From contig JADKIP010000005.1 of NCBI GenBank assembly GCA_016721185.1, positions 62,001-126,000 of the forward strand: 64,000 bases of DNA. The letters are read 5' to 3'. A program made the translations under genes and the position numbers. The notes below the pieces were generated by a model. It worked only from the letters and a program-made list of their open reading frames with translations, did not search any database and had not been told where the DNA came from. Shown piece after piece: positions 61,931 through 64,000 of the stretch. Numbering within the stretch: the first letter of the stretch is position 1; the number at the start of each line of letters is the position of its first letter. Origin of the DNA: Candidatus Dechloromonas phosphorivorans (GTDB lineage: Bacteria; Pseudomonadota; Gammaproteobacteria; Burkholderiales; Rhodocyclaceae).

Positions 61931-62689
61931 TCAAGTACGCAGCGAAAGCGCGTGATGGCGCAGGTGATCTTCGATAAAACTGGCAATGAAGTAGTAGCTA
62001 TGGTCGTAACCCGGCTGCCGGCGCAAGGTCAGCGGGTGATTGGCGGTCTTCGCTGCTGCTTCAAGCGTTTCCGGCTTGAGCTGCGTCACAAGAAAATCAT
62101 CCCGGTCGCCCTGGTCGATCAGGATCGGCAATTTTTCGGTTGCACCCGCCAGCAAGGCGCTGGCATCCCATTCGCGCCAGTTCGAGCGATCTTCGCCCAG
62201 GTAACGGGAAAACGCCTTTTCACCCCAGGGTGCGCTCATCGGATTGCAGATCGGCGCGAAGGCCGAGACGGAATGATAGCGCCCGGGATTGCGCAGGGCG
62301 CAAACCAGTGCGCCGTGCCCACCCATCGAATGGCCGCTGATGCCACGTTTGTCCGACACCGGAAAGCTTGCTTCGATCAGCGCTGGCAGTTCATGCACCA
62401 CGTAGTCGTGCATCCGGTAATGCTGCGCCCAGGGCATTTGCGTGGCGTTCAAATAGAAACCGGCGCCGAGGCCGAAATCCCAGCCACCATCCGGGTCGCC
62501 CGGCACATCGGCGCCGCGCGGGCTGGTGTCGGGGGCAACGATGACGACGCCGAGTTCAGCCGCGATGCGCTGCGCACCAGCCTTCTGCATGAAGTTTTCG
62601 TCGGTGCAGCTGAGGCCGGATAACCAGTAAAGCACCGGCAGTTTCTCGCCCAGCTCGATCTGCGGTGGCAGATAGACCGCGAATGTCAT
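61931..62689 (-). CDS. fghA: S-formylglutathione hydrolase, 5'-truncated frame
   Basis: 252 aa in the open frame (family about 280). Serine hydrolase of the formaldehyde pathway: ISGHSMGGHGALVCALR (nucleophile), catalytic Asp region QGDRDDFLVTQLKPE, and His in PGYDHSYYFIASFIEDHLRH. Family similarity continues upstream in frame as GWHKRYRHRSRTLNCD before ATG 62689, then shifts frame near 62736-62742 (PEKAFA lies in another frame). No start codon is found in either frame upstream. So the real N-terminus is lost or hidden by a sequence error; the 62689 start would give a protein lacking the first strand. See findings. Confidence 0.8.
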   Translation of the reverse strand: MTFAVYLPPQIELGEKLPVLYWLSGLSCTDENFMQKAGAQRIAAELGVVIVAPDTSPRGADVPGDPDGGWDFGLGAGFYLNATQMPWAQHYRMHDYVVHELPALIEASFPVSDKRGISGHSMGGHGALVCALRNPGRYHSVSAFAPICNPMSAPWGEKAFSRYLGEDRSNWREWDASALLAGATEKLPILIDQGDRDDFLVTQLKPETLEAAAKTANHPLTLRRQPGYDHSYYFIASFIEDHLRHHALSLRT

Positions 62690-62778
62690 GTCGCAATTAA
62701 GCGTTCTGGAGCGATGCCGGTAGCGCTTGTGCCAACCGGCGCGAAGGCCTTTTCTGGCAGGGAGATCAGACTGTCCGA

Positions 62779-62805
62779 GCTGGATTCCCGCCTCGCGGGG
62801 GCTGG
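62779..62805. repeat. REP-like palindrome between adhC and fghA
   Basis: CCCGC (62787-62791) and GCGGG (62795-62799) form an inverted repeat inside GGATTCCCGCCTCGCGGGGGC, resembling the common proteobacterial GGATTCCCGC-type intergenic repeat. It sits exactly where the fghA start codon should be. Confidence 0.5.
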
Positions 62806-62811
62806 GTTCTG

Positions 62812-63927
62812 TCAGAAATGAATGACGGTGCGGATGCTCTTGCCTTCGTGCATCAGGTCAAAAGCCGTATTGATTTCTTCGAGCGGCATGGTGTGGGTGA
62901 TGAAGGTGTCGAGCGGAATTTCACCGGTCTGGGATTTTTCAACGTAGCCCGGCAGTTCAGTCCGACCCTTGACGCCACCGAAAGCCGAACCGCGCCAGAC
63001 GCGGCCAGTGACCAGCTGGAACGGACGGGTGCTGATTTCCTGGCCGGCGCCGGCAACACCGATGATGGTCGATTCGCCCCAGCCCTTGTGGCAGCACTCC
63101 AAGGCCGCGCGCATCAGATTTACGTTGCCGACGCACTCAAAGGAATAATCCACGCCGCCATCGGTCATTTCGACGATGACATCCTGAATCGGCTTGGTGT
63201 AATCCTTCGGGTTGATACAGTCGGTAGCGCCCAATTCTTGAGCGATGGCGAATTTGCCCGGATTGATGTCGATGGCGATGATGCGCGACGCCTTGGCCAT
63301 CTTCGCGCCAATGATGGCCGCCAGACCGATGCCGCCGAGGCCGAAAATCGCCACGGTAGCGCCTTTTTCAACCTTGGCCGTATTGAGCACCGCGCCGATG
63401 CCGGTGGTGACGCCGCAGCCAAGCAGGCAGACCTTTTCCAGCGGCGCTTCCTTGGGAATCTTGGCCAGCGAAATTTCCGGCAGCACGGTGTATTCGGAGA
63501 AAGTCGAGCAGCCCATGTAGTGATAGATCGGCTGGCCCTGATAGGAGAAGCGCGTTGTGCCGTCCGGCATCAAACCCTTGCCCTGGGTGGCGCGAACCGC
63601 CTGGCAAAGATTGGTCTTGCCCGACAGGCAGAATTTGCATTTGCCGCATTCGGCGGTGTACAGCGGAATGACGTGGTCGCCCACCGCCAGCGAGGTCACA
63701 CCTTCGCCAATCGCTTCGACAATGCCGCCGCCTTCGTGGCCGAGGATGGACGGGAAAATGCCTTCCGGATCGTCGCCGGACAGCGTGAAAGCATCGGTGT
63801 GACAAACACCGGAGGCGACGATGCGCACCAGCACTTCACCGGCTTTGGGCGCTTCGACATCGACTTCAACGATTTGCAATGGCTGGTTGGCGGCAAAGGC
63901 AACGGCGGCACGGGATTTGATGGACAT
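62812..63927 (-). CDS. adhC: S-(hydroxymethyl)glutathione dehydrogenase (class III alcohol dehydrogenase)
   Basis: 371 aa zinc-dependent medium-chain dehydrogenase, NAD-linked, oxidising S-hydroxymethylglutathione. Catalytic Zn ligands in VASGVCHTDAFTLSG and LGHEGGGIVEAIGEG, structural Zn cysteines in CGKCKFCLSGKTNLC, and Rossmann GLGGIG in ATVAIFGLGGIGLAAIIG. The next gene is fghA, completing the glutathione-dependent formaldehyde-to-formate steps. ATG 63927 is chosen; a longer frame to 63996 has no support. Upstream 63928-64000 is cut by the window end. Confidence 0.94.
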   Translation of the reverse strand: MSIKSRAAVAFAANQPLQIVEVDVEAPKAGEVLVRIVASGVCHTDAFTLSGDDPEGIFPSILGHEGGGIVEAIGEGVTSLAVGDHVIPLYTAECGKCKFCLSGKTNLCQAVRATQGKGLMPDGTTRFSYQGQPIYHYMGCSTFSEYTVLPEISLAKIPKEAPLEKVCLLGCGVTTGIGAVLNTAKVEKGATVAIFGLGGIGLAAIIGAKMAKASRIIAIDINPGKFAIAQELGATDCINPKDYTKPIQDVIVEMTDGGVDYSFECVGNVNLMRAALECCHKGWGESTIIGVAGAGQEISTRPFQLVTGRVWRGSAFGGVKGRTELPGYVEKSQTGEIPLDTFITHTMPLEEINTAFDLMHEGKSIRTVIHF

Positions 63928-64000
63928 GGAATAGCTCTCGGTAGGGTGACAATGGGGATTAGTATAATTAGTGCTTGATGGTGAATAAATCGTCATTCAA

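Noticed and set aside
62818..63978. 386-aa plus-strand frame opposite adhC
   Set aside because: Antisense to an intact alcohol dehydrogenase; no supporting features.
1..64000. tRNA genes or a CRISPR array
   Set aside because: No T-loop GTTCGAATC-type signatures or regularly spaced repeats with unique spacers were seen on either strand.

Overview
The window looks like chromosomal DNA of a betaproteobacterium, most likely Rhodocyclales (Dechloromonas/Azonexus/Zoogloea-like). This is inferred from the intact rpsB-to-rnhB envelope operon, RegB/RegA redox regulators, many c-type cytochromes, a polyhydroxyalkanoate-associated protein, a wax ester synthase and high GC. No ribosomal RNA, tRNA or CRISPR array was seen.

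Layout. (1) 31-14762, plus strand: a near-continuous operon for translation and cell-envelope synthesis: rpsB, tsf, pyrH, frr, uppS, cdsA, dxr, rseP, bamA, skp, lpxD, fabZ, lpxA, lpxB, rnhB and a SpoU-type rRNA methyltransferase. Many genes overlap by 1-13 bases. (2) 14778-18848, minus: ppsR, a frameshifted ppc and a universal stress protein. (3) 18993-23538, plus: a YgiQ-family radical SAM protein, a truncated haemoglobin and typA, closed by a good terminator. (4) 23674-26154: an IS66-type element with perfect 17-bp ends and an 8-bp target duplication, but with tnpB and tnpC broken by many one-base indels. (5) 26207-31188, minus: a PAS-GGDEF-EAL protein, moaA and the regA/regB pair, divergent from a dihaem cytochrome c. 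(6) 31274-36116: cytochrome c, a small secreted protein, a methyltransferase-like membrane protein, apeB, a PHA-system protein, a probable 6S-like structured RNA, and hflX. (7) 36142-42764: a thioredoxin/DsbD-like fusion, a MacAB-like ABC exporter, a BASS/ACR3-type transporter with a structured leader, and a polyferredoxin.

(8) 43069-51640 is an accessory defence island: a small HTH protein, hsdR, hsdM, a DUF1016 (YhcG-like) PDDEXK nuclease, hsdS, a second DUF1016 paralogue and a lone antitoxin-like ORF. The two DUF1016 genes flank hsdS, and all genes from hsdR to the second DUF1016 are tightly coupled. (9) 51713-58804 is mainly a redox module: lipoprotein hydrolase, two small conserved proteins, an orphan Rieske protein, a sigma-54 activator with a Cys-rich PAS domain, a tetra-cysteine mini-protein, a membrane cytochrome b and an octahaem tetrathionate-reductase-family cytochrome. 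(10) 59047-63927: wax ester synthase, an MFS transporter, and the glutathione-dependent formaldehyde oxidation pair fghA/adhC. The 5' end of fghA looks broken next to a REP-like palindrome.

The most interesting items are the 6S-like RNA upstream of hflX, the double-DUF1016 type I restriction locus, the octahaem/cytochrome b/orphan Rieske/sigma-54 module with its TGGCA repeats, the RegA-type box between regB and cytochrome c, the structured leader of the BASS transporter, and the cluster of homopolymer-type indels inside the IS66 element.
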